Shown piece by piece: positions 1 through 9,566 of a DNA stretch of 64,000 nt. This DNA is from Winogradskyella vincentii (GTDB taxonomy: Bacteria; Bacteroidota; Bacteroidia; Flavobacteriales; Flavobacteriaceae). The notes under the pieces were generated by a model. It searched no databases, was not told the DNA's origin, and saw nothing but the letters and a program-made list of their open reading frames with translations. Position numbers and translations under genes: made by a program. The stretch's first letter is position 1. The number at the start of each line of letters is the position of its first letter. The stretch lies in assembly GCF_020166345.1 (NCBI RefSeq), contig NZ_JAIUJS010000004.1, forward strand, positions 310,001-374,000. The letters are read 5' to 3'.

Positions 1-94
1 TAAAATGCCTTCAAGTGATTATTGGTTTGTTGCAAAAATTCAACAAGGCAATGAAGCCTTTGAAGTTAAAGGTCATTTTTCACTAAGACGATAA
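1..94 (+). CDS. 3' end of a T9SS type B sorting-domain protein (partial)
   Basis: Only the last 30 codons are present (frame beginning at base 2, stop TAA at 92-94). They encode the end of a gliding-motility-associated C-terminal domain: a DYWFVAKI strand, then a final strand ending in KGHFSLRR. The next gene ends with the nearly identical KGHFALRR after GDYWYIAD, so the two are tandem paralogues. From family knowledge (TIGR04131), this domain directs proteins through the type IX secretion system to the cell surface or medium. The N-terminal part lies outside the window, so the passenger domains are unknown. Confidence 0.8.
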   Translation, partial: KMPSSDYWFVAKIQQGNEAFEVKGHFSLRR

Positions 95-229
95 TTCATT
101 TTTATCATTTTCTAAAACGTGAAAGCCACTAATTAAAATCATCCTTTTCCTTTCATTTTCTTATCTTTAACTCCAAAAAAGAAGGATAAAGAACTCTCTT
201 TATTGCTATTATTTTAGGAAGATATCTTA

Positions 230-3200
230 ATGAAAAAGAAAAGTGCATACATATTTCTCTTCTTTTTTGCGCACTTATTTGTAGGTTTTGCGCAGCAAAT
301 TACTACAGATAATTCACTTCAACTTCAACAACTAATAGACAACCTCGTTGGTGAAAGTTGTGTATTAACCTCTAACGTTTCCTCAAATATAAATGGTCAA
401 GTAAATAACATAAACAGCTATGGATTCTTCGAAAGAGGATCATCCAACTTTCCACTTTCCAGTGGTCTTATTTTATCTACTGGGAGCGTCAATTCTGCAG
501 GCAATTCATTTATTCCGCAATCATTAAGTGAAGGAGAATTAAATTGGGAAACTGACCCTGATGTGTTAAATGTATTAGGAATTGACCAAACATTAAATGC
601 AACCTCCATAGAATTTGATTTAGTAGCATCTAATAGTTTTATTGCCTTTAAATATTTATTTGCATCTGAGGAGTACCAACAAGATTATCCCTGTAATTTT
701 AGGGATGTTTTTGCTATTTTGGTTAAGCCAGCAAACACAGATGATCCATATACCAATATTGCATTAGTACCCAACACACTTACTGAGATAAGTACTAGTA
801 CAATCAGACCAGCAATCGATGGTTTTTGTGAAGCACAAAACGAACCTTATTTCTTGGGTTACGATCCCGTAGGTTCAAATTTTAATGCCAGTTCAACAGT
901 TTTGACAGCCTCAACCAATGTTGTTCCTGGAGAGACATATCATGTAAAGTTCGTAATCGCAGATCATATTGATCAGCGCTTTGATTCTGCAGTATTCATT
1001 GAAGCAGATAGCTTTGGTGATGCTATAGATTTAGGTCCAGATCAAGCAGTTTGTGGTAATGCACTAACTTTAGAAGCAAATATTAATAATAATCAGGCAG
1101 ATTATGCATGGTACCAAAATGGTTCTATAATAAATGGTGCAAATGAGGATTCATTACTAATTACTGAAAGTGGCATTTATGATGTAGAAATCACATTACC
1201 TATCGAAGGAGGTACATGTACCCTAAGCGATTCTATTGAAATTGAAGTTCTAGGATTTGATCAGGCAGAACCAATCTCAGAAATGGTTGTATGTGATCCT
1301 GCGCCAAGCGATGGGATTTATGATTTTGATTTCACTGTAAGAAATGATGAGATTTATGATAATTTACCATCTACCAATTATGTCATTACCTACTTCACAT
1401 CACTCGAAGATGCAGAAAACAATAACAGCCCTATAAATGGTATTTATCAAAATTCTGAAGATTTTGAAACCATTTACTACAGAATAGAAAGTTTAGACGA
1501 CAGTTGTCTTCAAATTGGTACTTTCGACATTATGGTAAAGTCAGCACCAAATACTCTAGAAATTGAACCAATTATAGTATGTGAGGAATTATATATACCA
1601 TCAATATCTGCAGTTGATTTTGAGTTTTATGATTTTTGGGTTGCTAATTATGAATTTAACAGAACAGTTACCTTTCACTATACAGAAGAAGAAGCTCAAT
1701 TAGCGGAAAACGCAATTCCGTCACCTTACCCTTACCCTACTCAAACTGAAGTGCTCTATGCCAGGGTTGTAGATGATTTTAATGCTTGCCATTCTGTAGT
1801 GCCTTTTACCATGGAGTTTAACGAAAGTCCTTATGTTGGAGACGAAAGAATTATTATTAATAAATGCACAGCAATTGATGAGAATTACAATATAGTCGAA
1901 GAAACTTTTTATTTAAATGATGCCATTGACCAAATACGAGAATGGATACCCGATCCTAGAGTGAACTTTTTCCCTTCAGCAGAGGATGCACTTTCACAAA
2001 CCAATGCTTTTCTATTTGTTGGAGATCCTATAATTACCCTTTCAAATCCGGAACTTACAATTTATATGACTGTTGCAGAACAAGGCGGATATTGCACCTC
2101 AGTAGTTCCCTTAGAACTTCATAAAAATGTTACATATAATATATTAGGTGACAATGCAGTTGTTAACCGGTGTGATGATCCCTCAAATGATGGTATTTAT
2201 GATTTTGACATAGCAAATGTTACGGAAGAATTATTAGATAATTACGGTGATATAACTTTAACCTATTATTTAAGTGAAGAAGACCAGCTAAATGATGTTA
2301 ACCAGGTAAACCCGAATGTTCCTTTTAATGTGAACACTCAAGATACTCAGTTATATATCAGAATAAATTATAATAACGAGTGCTCTGAATACTCCTCAGT
2401 TACTCTAAGGCTGAACGATGTCCCAACGTTAGAACCGCGTTCTGCTGATGCCTGTGGGAACTATAATCCCGAGGATGGTACCACAACAATTAACCTGAGA
2501 TATTATAGAGATATAATGGTTCAGAATACACCTTCGCCTCAAGTAAAATTTTATCAATCATTTGACGATGCAAATAATGATGAAAATGAAATTACACAAA
2601 CTTATAATGTTGCTGGTAACTCACAGCAGTTTTTTGCAAGAGTAATTAATGGTAATACTGGTTGTTATTGGATTACTACATTAGATATAAATATTGTTGA
2701 AAGTCTAAATTTTCAATCCCCTGATCCTATAATTGTTTGTGATGAAGATCAGGACGGCTTTACAACTCTGAATCTCTTAGATGTATTACCTTCAATTTCT
2801 TCTGGTTTAGATGAGTTTTCAATTGCCTTTTACACATCTTTTGATGATGCGTATGGCGACCGTAATGAAATTACTAATCCTACAAATTATAACTCTGAAA
2901 CTCAAAATATTTATGTGAGATTAGAGCGTCCAAATTTAAATTGTTTTGCCATTGTAGATTTTGAAGTTAGGGTATTTGACAATCCACAAGTTGAACCTTT
3001 ACCAGATTTTATAAGTTGCCAATTAGACATAAACGAAGATGCTAATTTTATTTTTGAAGAACGTGAAACAGGAATAATAAACGGACAGGTAGGAATGGAG
3101 GTTTTTTATTTTGAAAGTGAAGCTGATGCACTAAGCAATACAAACGCAATTGATAAATCGATACCTTATCAAAACATCTCTAATCCTCAAACAATTTATG

Positions 3201-5083
3201 TAAGAATTGAAAATGAAAACCAAAACACATGTGCTGCAATAGCCCCAATGTTAATTGAGGTAAGGCAGGCACCAATTTATAATATGCCTTCAGATATACC
3301 AGTTTGTGGAACAAATGGAAATGGACCATATTTAATAAATTTAAACGAAAAAATTGCTGAAATAAATAATGGTAGTCCGAATGATTTAAACATTACTTTT
3401 CATACAACAGAATTGAATGCATATCTTGGTACTAATTCTGTAAATCTCTCATACACTAGTACAAGTAATCCCGAAAAACTATATGTAAGAATAGAAAACA
3501 ACGAATCTGGATGTTATAATATTGAAACTTTTAGTATTAATATTTTAGACCTTCCAGATGTTAATTTCAATCAATCGTTAACACAATGTGCCAATTATAA
3601 TAATACCAACTTGGAATGGGATTTAACAGATATAGAATTAGACATTCTCGACGGAAGACAGTACAATGTTGCTTTTGAGTATTATAGATCTGAAAATGAT
3701 GCCGAAAATGAGACTAACACAATATTATCACCCGAACAATATATAAATACAAATGAAGGTGAAACCATTTATGTGAAGGTTAGGAATTTATCTACCGGAT
3801 GTTTTATTATTGTTCCTTTTGATCTTAACATTAACTTACCTCCTCAGGTCAATGATATTCAGAATTTCGATATCTGCGAAAATGAATCGAATGCAGTTAA
3901 TTTGGAAGATATAAATGATCTTTTAGTTGATTTCAATTTCAATGTAAATATCTCATATCATACCAATGTAAATGATGCTGACGCAAATGAAAATCCATTA
4001 GACTATAACTATATCTATTCAAATACGGTAGAATCTATATATGCGAGAATATCTTTTAGTACAACCAAATGTTATATTGTTTATCCCTTTACATTAAATG
4101 TAACAACTAACCCAATAGCATACCAACCTAATGATATTATAGAATGTGATGAAGATACAGACGGACTTCAAATAGTTGATCTTACATCTCAAACTGCAAG
4201 TATCCTTAACGGACAGGACCAAAACCAATTTACCGTTAGCTATCATACAACGGAAGATGAGGCAACTCAAAACCTAAATAGTTTAGAATCTGAATATTTA
4301 GCTACAAATGAAGATTATATTTTTGCAAGATTGGAAAATGATCTTACGGGATGTTTTGATGTAACCAGTTTTCAAATAATTTTAAATGAAATACCTTTTG
4401 TCTCAATTGAGGATCAAGTTTTATGCTTAAACAATTCACCTTTATTAGTATCAGCTGAAACCAATAATCCTGGTGACACTTATTTGTGGTCTACTAATGC
4501 CACGACGTCAAGTATTGAAATAGATGATATTGGAAGTTATTCTGTTACTGTAACCAATACCTTTGGATGTCAAAATACAAGTACTTTCAATGTTACCCAG
4601 TCTGAATCTGCAATCATTGATTTTGTTGAAACTATCGATTTTTCAGATCCAAATAATATTACCATTACAATTAATGGTATTGGTGATTATATGTATATTT
4701 TAAACAATGGTGTTCCTCAATTTTCAAATGTATTTAATGATGTTCCTATTGGTTACAATACTATTACAGTAATTGATAGAAACGGTTGTGACCGTACGAC
4801 CAGAGAAGTATTAGTAATTGATACACCAAAACACCTTACACCAAATAATGATGGCGATTTTGATACATGGCATATCACAGGCGTTGCAACACTTCCCGGA
4901 ACAAAAGTCCAGATTTTTGATCGTTTTGGTAAAGTAATTAAATTGTTAGACCACACTTCAATAGGATGGGATGGTACTTTTAACGGTATGCCTCTGCCAG
5001 CAGGCGATTATTGGTATATAGCTGATGTTGTACAAGACGGTGTAACCTTCCAAATTAAAGGACATTTTGCGCTTAGGCGATAA
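230..5083 (+). CDS. Large secreted protein: choice-of-anchor L domain, about 11 repeats, T9SS type B sorting domain
   Basis: A 1617-residue surface or secreted protein. Residues 1-21 are a signal peptide ending in FAQQ. Residues about 40-260 resemble a choice-of-anchor L domain (GLILSTGSV, then the FKYLFASEEY segment). From about residue 345 to 1400 I count roughly 11 diverged units of about 85-95 residues, each opening with a Cys-containing segment (VVCDP, IIVCDE, IIECDE), followed by a YFTS or YHTT strand, an acidic EDA segment and a YVRIEN strand with a Cys. A PKD-like unit (about 1420-1480) precedes the C-terminal sorting domain (TPNNDGDFDTW to KGHFALRR). It follows a paralogue by 135 nt. 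A role in adhesion or gliding is inferred from architecture only; the ligand is unknown. Confidence 0.85.
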   Translation: MKKKSAYIFLFFFAHLFVGFAQQITTDNSLQLQQLIDNLVGESCVLTSNVSSNINGQVNNINSYGFFERGSSNFPLSSGLILSTGSVNSAGNSFIPQSLSEGELNWETDPDVLNVLGIDQTLNATSIEFDLVASNSFIAFKYLFASEEYQQDYPCNFRDVFAILVKPANTDDPYTNIALVPNTLTEISTSTIRPAIDGFCEAQNEPYFLGYDPVGSNFNASSTVLTASTNVVPGETYHVKFVIADHIDQRFDSAVFIEADSFGDAIDLGPDQAVCGNALTLEANINNNQADYAWYQNGSIINGANEDSLLITESGIYDVEITLPIEGGTCTLSDSIEIEVLGFDQAEPISEMVVCDPAPSDGIYDFDFTVRNDEIYDNLPSTNYVITYFTSLEDAENNNSPINGIYQNSEDFETIYYRIESLDDSCLQIGTFDIMVKSAPNTLEIEPIIVCEELYIPSISAVDFEFYDFWVANYEFNRTVTFHYTEEEAQLAENAIPSPYPYPTQTEVLYARVVDDFNACHSVVPFTMEFNESPYVGDERIIINKCTAIDENYNIVEETFYLNDAIDQIREWIPDPRVNFFPSAEDALSQTNAFLFVGDPIITLSNPELTIYMTVAEQGGYCTSVVPLELHKNVTYNILGDNAVVNRCDDPSNDGIYDFDIANVTEELLDNYGDITLTYYLSEEDQLNDVNQVNPNVPFNVNTQDTQLYIRINYNNECSEYSSVTLRLNDVPTLEPRSADACGNYNPEDGTTTINLRYYRDIMVQNTPSPQVKFYQSFDDANNDENEITQTYNVAGNSQQFFARVINGNTGCYWITTLDINIVESLNFQSPDPIIVCDEDQDGFTTLNLLDVLPSISSGLDEFSIAFYTSFDDAYGDRNEITNPTNYNSETQNIYVRLERPNLNCFAIVDFEVRVFDNPQVEPLPDFISCQLDINEDANFIFEERETGIINGQVGMEVFYFESEADALSNTNAIDKSIPYQNISNPQTIYVRIENENQNTCAAIAPMLIEVRQAPIYNMPSDIPVCGTNGNGPYLINLNEKIAEINNGSPNDLNITFHTTELNAYLGTNSVNLSYTSTSNPEKLYVRIENNESGCYNIETFSINILDLPDVNFNQSLTQCANYNNTNLEWDLTDIELDILDGRQYNVAFEYYRSENDAENETNTILSPEQYINTNEGETIYVKVRNLSTGCFIIVPFDLNINLPPQVNDIQNFDICENESNAVNLEDINDLLVDFNFNVNISYHTNVNDADANENPLDYNYIYSNTVESIYARISFSTTKCYIVYPFTLNVTTNPIAYQPNDIIECDEDTDGLQIVDLTSQTASILNGQDQNQFTVSYHTTEDEATQNLNSLESEYLATNEDYIFARLENDLTGCFDVTSFQIILNEIPFVSIEDQVLCLNNSPLLVSAETNNPGDTYLWSTNATTSSIEIDDIGSYSVTVTNTFGCQNTSTFNVTQSESAIIDFVETIDFSDPNNITITINGIGDYMYILNNGVPQFSNVFNDVPIGYNTITVIDRNGCDRTTREVLVIDTPKHLTPNNDGDFDTWHITGVATLPGTKVQIFDRFGKVIKLLDHTSIGWDGTFNGMPLPAGDYWYIADVVQDGVTFQIKGHFALRR

Positions 5084-5114
5084 TTGATTTAGAGCCTTCT
5101 TTATCGTAACTTTG
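5084..5114 (+). promoter_or_regulatory. Bacteroidota-type promoter of uvrB
   Basis: TTG at 5084-5086, a 20-nt spacer, then TAACTTTG at 5107-5114 matches the Bacteroidota sigma-A consensus (TTG / TAnnTTTG). The uvrB ATG begins only 5 nt after the -7 element, so transcription should begin at or next to the start codon. Confidence 0.7.
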
Positions 5115-5118
5115 CGCT

Positions 5119-7125
5119 ATGCGTTTTACAATTGAATCAGATTTTAAACCAACTGGAGATCAGCCTGAAGCTATTAAACAATTGGCTAATGGAATTAACC
5201 AAAATGAAAAATACCAAACATTACTTGGTGTAACCGGTTCTGGTAAGACTTTTACCGTTGCAAATGTTATTGAAGAGGTACAAAGACCAACACTAGTTCT
5301 TGCGCACAACAAAACATTGGCAGCACAATTGTATTCGGAGTTTAAACAGTTTTTTCCAAATAATGCTGTCGAATACTTTGTTTCTTATTATGACTATTAC
5401 CAACCCGAAGCATATATTCCTGTTTCCGGTGTTTATATAGAAAAAGATCTTTCAATTAATGAGGAGATTGAGAAAATGAGATTAAGCACTACCTCTTCGC
5501 TCCTATCTGGGCGCAGAGATGTATTGGTTGTTGCTTCAGTATCTTGTCTTTATGGTATTGGAAACCCAGTTGAATTTCAAAAAAATGTTATCACTTTAAA
5601 ACGTGATCAAGTCATCTCAAGAACAAAACTACTTCACCAACTTGTACAAAGTTTATATTCTCGTACAGAAGCAGATTTTAAAAATGGAAACTTTAGAATT
5701 AAGGGAGATACAGTAGACGTATTTCCAGGATATTCTAATAATGCGTTTAGAATTCACTTTTTTGGAGATGAAATAGAAGAAATTGAAGCATTTGATGTTT
5801 TAACCAATGAGGTGATTGAGCGTTATGATAGATTAAACATCTATCCCGCAAATATGTTTGTAACCTCGCCAGATGTTTTACAAAATGCAATTATTGAAAT
5901 TCAAGACGATCTAGTAAAACAGCACGATTATTTTAAAGATATAGGTAAACACCTTGAAGCAAAACGATTAAAAGAACGTACGGAATTTGATCTAGAAATG
6001 ATTAGAGAATTAGGATACTGTTCGGGAATTGAAAACTATTCTAGATACCTAGATGGACGAGCTCCTGGTACTAGACCGTTTTGCTTATTGGATTATTTTC
6101 CTGAGGATTATTTAATGGTTGTTGATGAGAGTCATGTTACAATTTCACAAGTACATGCCATGTATGGTGGAGATAGAAGTCGCAAAGAAAACTTAGTAGA
6201 ATATGGTTTTAGACTGCCTGCTGCCATGGACAACAGACCATTGAAATTTGAAGAATTTGAAGCATTGCAAAATCAGGTTATTTATGTAAGTGCTACACCT
6301 GCTGATTACGAAATGCAAAAGACTGGTGGTGTTTATGTAGAACAGGTAATTAGACCGACAGGACTATTAGATCCTATTATTGAAGTCCGACCAAGTTTAA
6401 ATCAAATTGATGATTTAATTGAGGAAATACAGAACCGTGTTGATAAAGACGAGCGTACTTTAGTAACTACGCTTACAAAAAGAATGGCAGAAGAGCTCGT
6501 TAAATATTTAACAAGAATATCTATAAGATGCCGCTATATACATAGTGATGTTGACACTTTAGAACGTGTAGAAATAATGCAAGATTTACGAAAAGGTCTA
6601 TTTGATGTCTTAGTTGGTGTTAATCTACTGAGAGAGGGTCTAGATTTACCTGAGGTTTCTTTAGTCGCTATTTTAGATGCTGATAAAGAAGGGTTTTTGC
6701 GTTCAAATAGATCATTAACACAAACTGTTGGGAGAGCTGCTAGAAATTTAAATGGAATGGCAATTATGTATGCTGATAAAATTACGAACAGCATGCAAAA
6801 AACAATTGACGAAACCAATTATAGAAGAGAAAAACAAATTGCCTATAATACTGCAAACAATATCACACCTAAGGCATTAAATAAAAGTTTGGATAGTGCT
6901 CTTGCCAAAAATTCGGTAAGTACATATAAAACCGAATTAGAAGCAAAATTAGCGGCAGAACCAGAAAGTGAATATTTAACTAAGAGTCAGTTAGAAAAGA
7001 AAATAAGGGAAAAACGAAAGCAAATGGAACAAGCTGCCAAAGCTCTTGATTTTATGGAAGCAGCACGTTTCAGAGATGAAATTACGGCTTATCAAGAAAA
7101 ACTTGAAAAACTAAAGGTTAAATAA
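5119..7125 (+). CDS. uvrB: Excinuclease ABC subunit B (UvrB)
   Basis: UvrB is the damage-verifying helicase-like subunit of nucleotide excision repair; it is loaded by UvrA and recruits UvrC for incision. The 668 residues match the usual family length. Walker A is GVTGSGKT at 37-44. The aromatic-rich YYDYYQPEAYIP segment that begins the DNA-clamping beta-hairpin region is intact. A DESH motif (helicase motif II) lies near 340, helicase C-terminal motifs (REGLDLPEV, QTVGRAARN) lie in the second half, and a UVR coiled-coil domain that binds UvrC is at about 630-665. The ATG at 5119 sits directly behind a consensus promoter. The gene is convergent with the TerB-like gene, leaving 4 nt. Confidence 0.98.
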   Translation: MRFTIESDFKPTGDQPEAIKQLANGINQNEKYQTLLGVTGSGKTFTVANVIEEVQRPTLVLAHNKTLAAQLYSEFKQFFPNNAVEYFVSYYDYYQPEAYIPVSGVYIEKDLSINEEIEKMRLSTTSSLLSGRRDVLVVASVSCLYGIGNPVEFQKNVITLKRDQVISRTKLLHQLVQSLYSRTEADFKNGNFRIKGDTVDVFPGYSNNAFRIHFFGDEIEEIEAFDVLTNEVIERYDRLNIYPANMFVTSPDVLQNAIIEIQDDLVKQHDYFKDIGKHLEAKRLKERTEFDLEMIRELGYCSGIENYSRYLDGRAPGTRPFCLLDYFPEDYLMVVDESHVTISQVHAMYGGDRSRKENLVEYGFRLPAAMDNRPLKFEEFEALQNQVIYVSATPADYEMQKTGGVYVEQVIRPTGLLDPIIEVRPSLNQIDDLIEEIQNRVDKDERTLVTTLTKRMAEELVKYLTRISIRCRYIHSDVDTLERVEIMQDLRKGLFDVLVGVNLLREGLDLPEVSLVAILDADKEGFLRSNRSLTQTVGRAARNLNGMAIMYADKITNSMQKTIDETNYRREKQIAYNTANNITPKALNKSLDSALAKNSVSTYKTELEAKLAAEPESEYLTKSQLEKKIREKRKQMEQAAKALDFMEAARFRDEITAYQEKLEKLKVK

Positions 7126-7129
7126 AATC

Positions 7130-7531
7130 TTAATTATACTGTACCTTAAATATATCTATTAAAAAGTCTGGTGGTACAATCTTATTTGGAAAACTATCCA
7201 TTAAATCCAATACTCTATTAATTGATTCATGGCTTAATCCCATGCGAAGACCAAAATTATGAATCTTTACCAATTGTTTGTTAGAAACTTTATGGTCTAG
7301 GTTCATTAATAAAACGAGTCTGTGAAATTGCACGATACGTTCACTATGAGATTTAAGGTGAACATAAGTAACAGGATGTCGAAATAAATATTCAAAATCT
7401 TCTTTTGAAATATCTAGTTGCCTAGCTATACTTAGCAAGAAGTTATATTCAATAGTCTTTATATTGTCGTCCGTCTGAGCGAATGCAATCATCTCAGAAA
7501 GTAGGCTTAATTTTTCAGCTCGGTTAATCAT
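7130..7531 (-). CDS. TerB-like helical protein
   Basis: A 133-residue, all-helical, probably cytoplasmic protein with no signal peptide. The N-terminal half (SEMIAFAQTDDNIKTIEYNFL followed by IARQLDISKEDFEYLF) has the pattern of TerB/DjlA-N family helices, in which an acidic residue pair and a small hydrophobic core recur. The C-terminal half (RIVQFHRLVLLMNLDHKVSNKQL) repeats the pattern. The biochemical function is not established for this group; TerB proteins are linked to tellurite and stress responses. It is tail-to-tail with uvrB. A TAAAGTTA (minus strand TAACTTTA) at 7556-7563 may be a weak -7 element. The TerB assignment is by pattern and moderately sure. Confidence 0.6.
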   Translation of the reverse strand: MINRAEKLSLLSEMIAFAQTDDNIKTIEYNFLLSIARQLDISKEDFEYLFRHPVTYVHLKSHSERIVQFHRLVLLMNLDHKVSNKQLVKIHNFGLRMGLSHESINRVLDLMDSFPNKIVPPDFLIDIFKVQYN

Positions 7532-7670
7532 TATAGAGGGATTATATTAACAATGTAAAGTTAAAGAGGTAAGATAATTTGTTGTCGTGGATATAGTGTA
7601 TCTTGTCGAAAAATTATGTGTACTTAGTCGTGTTTTTTACACGTTCATCATTTTAAATCTTAACTATAGC

Positions 7671-8480
7671 ATGCCATTCAAGCGTTTTTTGATATTTTTT
7701 TCTTTAGTTTTTTTGATGAATATTAATGGTCAAAGTACTGCTTCTAAACAAGTTATCACCTTTACAATTGAAACACCTCAATTAGATACTGTTAAAAAAA
7801 TCTGGTTGTATCTACCAAAAGATTATGAAAATTCTAAAAAAGCATATCCAGTGATTTATATGCACGATGCTCAAAATTTATTTGATGATAAAACTTCGTA
7901 TATTGGTGAATGGCAAGTTGATGAGTACTTGGATTCACTAGCAACCAATGAAAGTATAATAGTAGGTATAGAGCATGGAGGGGAAAAGCGAATTGATGAA
8001 TTGACACCTTATACACACGAAAAATATGGCGGTGGAAAAGGTAACTACTATCTATCATTTATAAAAAACACATTGAAACCACATATTGACAAAAACTACA
8101 GAACACTTTCACAACCTAACCATACTACTTTGTTTGGTTCATCTCTAGGAGGATTGATTTCATTTTATGGAGTTATAAAATATCCCAAAACATTTAGTAA
8201 AGCCGGTATTTTTTCATCGGCATTTTGGATAAATCCTGAAGTTTTTGAACTCGTTGAAAATTCAGACATACCAAAAACAAGTAAGTTTTATTTTCTAGTA
8301 GGCACTGCAGAAGGAGAATCAATGGTTCCGAATCAAAAGAAAATGATCGATCTTCTCATCTCTAAAGGTGTTAATGAAGATAGTATTTCAAATAACATTA
8401 TTACAAATGGTGAGCATAATGAAAAGTTTTGGTCAAATTATTTCGGAGAGGCATACCAATGGCTTTATAAAACAAATTAA
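7671..8480 (+). CDS. Secreted alpha/beta-hydrolase, putative esterase (PF00756-like)
   Basis: A 269-residue exported hydrolase of the putative esterase / enterochelin-esterase-like family. I place the start at the ATG at 7671, not at the GTG at 7587, because 7671 opens directly onto a signal peptide (MPFKRFLIFFSLVFLMN, cleavage near INGQ). Visible features are the oxyanion region KAYPVIYMHDAQNLF, the nucleophile elbow GSSLGG with the catalytic Ser, and a late His in NGEHNEKFW that would complete the triad. Family members cleave esters such as siderophore backbones or acylated sugars; the substrate here cannot be told. The DUF1456 gene follows after 12 nt, suggesting co-transcription. Confidence 0.8.
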   Translation: MPFKRFLIFFSLVFLMNINGQSTASKQVITFTIETPQLDTVKKIWLYLPKDYENSKKAYPVIYMHDAQNLFDDKTSYIGEWQVDEYLDSLATNESIIVGIEHGGEKRIDELTPYTHEKYGGGKGNYYLSFIKNTLKPHIDKNYRTLSQPNHTTLFGSSLGGLISFYGVIKYPKTFSKAGIFSSAFWINPEVFELVENSDIPKTSKFYFLVGTAEGESMVPNQKKMIDLLISKGVNEDSISNNIITNGEHNEKFWSNYFGEAYQWLYKTN

Positions 8481-8492
8481 AAATTAAAATTA

Positions 8493-8729
8493 ATGACTAA
8501 TAATGACATTTTTAAAAAACTTAGAGTAGCTCACAAATTGAGAGATGATGATATTGTGAAAATTTTGGCTTTGGTTGATTTTAGAATATCAAAAAGCGAA
8601 TTAAATGCCTTCTTCAGAAGAGAAGATCATCCAAAATACATGGAGTGTGGCGACCAAATATTAAGAAATTTTCTTAATGGATTAATCATTCATTTAAGGG
8701 GCCCAATGCCAAAAAAGCAAAAAAAGTAA
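8493..8729 (+). CDS. DUF1456 family protein (YehS-like, single domain)
   Basis: A 78-residue cytoplasmic protein. MTNNDIFKKLRVA and the later SKSELNAFFRREDH segment with a conserved helix-turn-helix-like spacing match the DUF1456 domain. The E. coli homologue YehS carries two tandem copies (about 156 residues), whereas this protein has one plus a basic tail (PKKQKK). The function of the family is unknown; the basic tail hints at nucleic-acid contact, which is inference. It lies 12 nt behind the esterase gene on the same strand. Confidence 0.75.
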   Translation: MTNNDIFKKLRVAHKLRDDDIVKILALVDFRISKSELNAFFRREDHPKYMECGDQILRNFLNGLIIHLRGPMPKKQKK

Positions 8730-8820
8730 CCTGAAATTATGAAGTTCATAAAAATGGACTTTGAATTTTTCAATTAAGAAATAAGCATCTACATTGCAGT
8801 ACCTTTAAACGGTTCAATAC

Positions 8821-9522
8821 ATGTTTGAAACAACTGGCAATATTGCTTCAAAGCGGACTTTTACAGCTCAGGAAATTAAGGTTTTAAATGATACCTATAA
8901 ACCGCTCACTGCGAGACAACGTATTGAGAAATTGTACCATGATTTTCAGACAACAGATGTAATGCTTACTAGCTCATTTGCTGCAACTTCAGCATTTCTT
9001 TTAAAGCTGGTCTCTGATGTTAACCTCAAACAAGAAGTATTTTTTATAGATACTGGTTATCATTTTGAAGAAACTTTGAAGTACAAAAAAACACTAGAGG
9101 AGAAATACAAATTAAATGTCACTTCTATTTCGGCAATAAAAGAAGAACATGCCTTTACTACCAAAGATCAAACTTGGAGCAAAAATCCGGATTTTTGTTG
9201 TTCAATTAATAAAGTAAGACCTCTAGATGGTATTAAAGCTGAATATAATATTTGGATGTCTGGATTAATGGAATGGCAAAGTGACCATAGATCAAGCTTA
9301 AATATTTTTGAACAGCGTGGTAACATTTTAAAATTCTACCCCCTTTTAGATATTTCTAAGGAATTTCGTGATGCATATATCAAGGAACATAAATTACCTT
9401 TTCATCCATTAGTCGCAAAAGGATATCACTCCATTGGTTGTACACATTGTACCGTTTCTGGTGAAGATAGAAGCGGACGTTGGAACAATAACCCAAAGAC
9501 CGAATGTGGTTTACATTTATAA
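8821..9522 (+). CDS. cysH: Phosphoadenylyl/adenylyl-sulfate reductase
   Basis: A thioredoxin-dependent reductase that converts (phospho)adenylyl sulfate to sulfite in assimilatory sulfate reduction. It has 233 residues. The PP-loop-like region lies near TSSFAATSAF (50-59), where an SxGKDS-like nucleotide loop is replaced by SSFAATS. Cys126-Cys127 and Cys207-x-x-Cys210 are the four ligands of the [4Fe-4S] cluster found in plant-type/bacterial APS reductases, which suggests APS as substrate. The catalytic Cys is Cys229 in the C-terminal ECGLH motif. No other sulfate-assimilation gene is adjacent. TACCTTTA at 8800-8807 may serve as the -7 element. A bidirectional terminator follows immediately. 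Confidence 0.93.
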   Translation: MFETTGNIASKRTFTAQEIKVLNDTYKPLTARQRIEKLYHDFQTTDVMLTSSFAATSAFLLKLVSDVNLKQEVFFIDTGYHFEETLKYKKTLEEKYKLNVTSISAIKEEHAFTTKDQTWSKNPDFCCSINKVRPLDGIKAEYNIWMSGLMEWQSDHRSSLNIFEQRGNILKFYPLLDISKEFRDAYIKEHKLPFHPLVAKGYHSIGCTHCTVSGEDRSGRWNNNPKTECGLHL

Positions 9523-9525
9523 AAA

Positions 9526-9547
9526 AAGCGCCTCAAATAAGGCGCTT
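9526..9547. terminator. Bidirectional intrinsic terminator between cysH and the 9567 gene
   Basis: The stem AAGCGCC (9526-9532) pairs with GGCGCTT (9541-9547) around an 8-nt loop, with an A-run on the left and T-rich DNA on the right. It lies between convergent genes and can end both. Confidence 0.8.
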
Positions 9548-9566
9548 CTTTAAATTTTACTAATTA

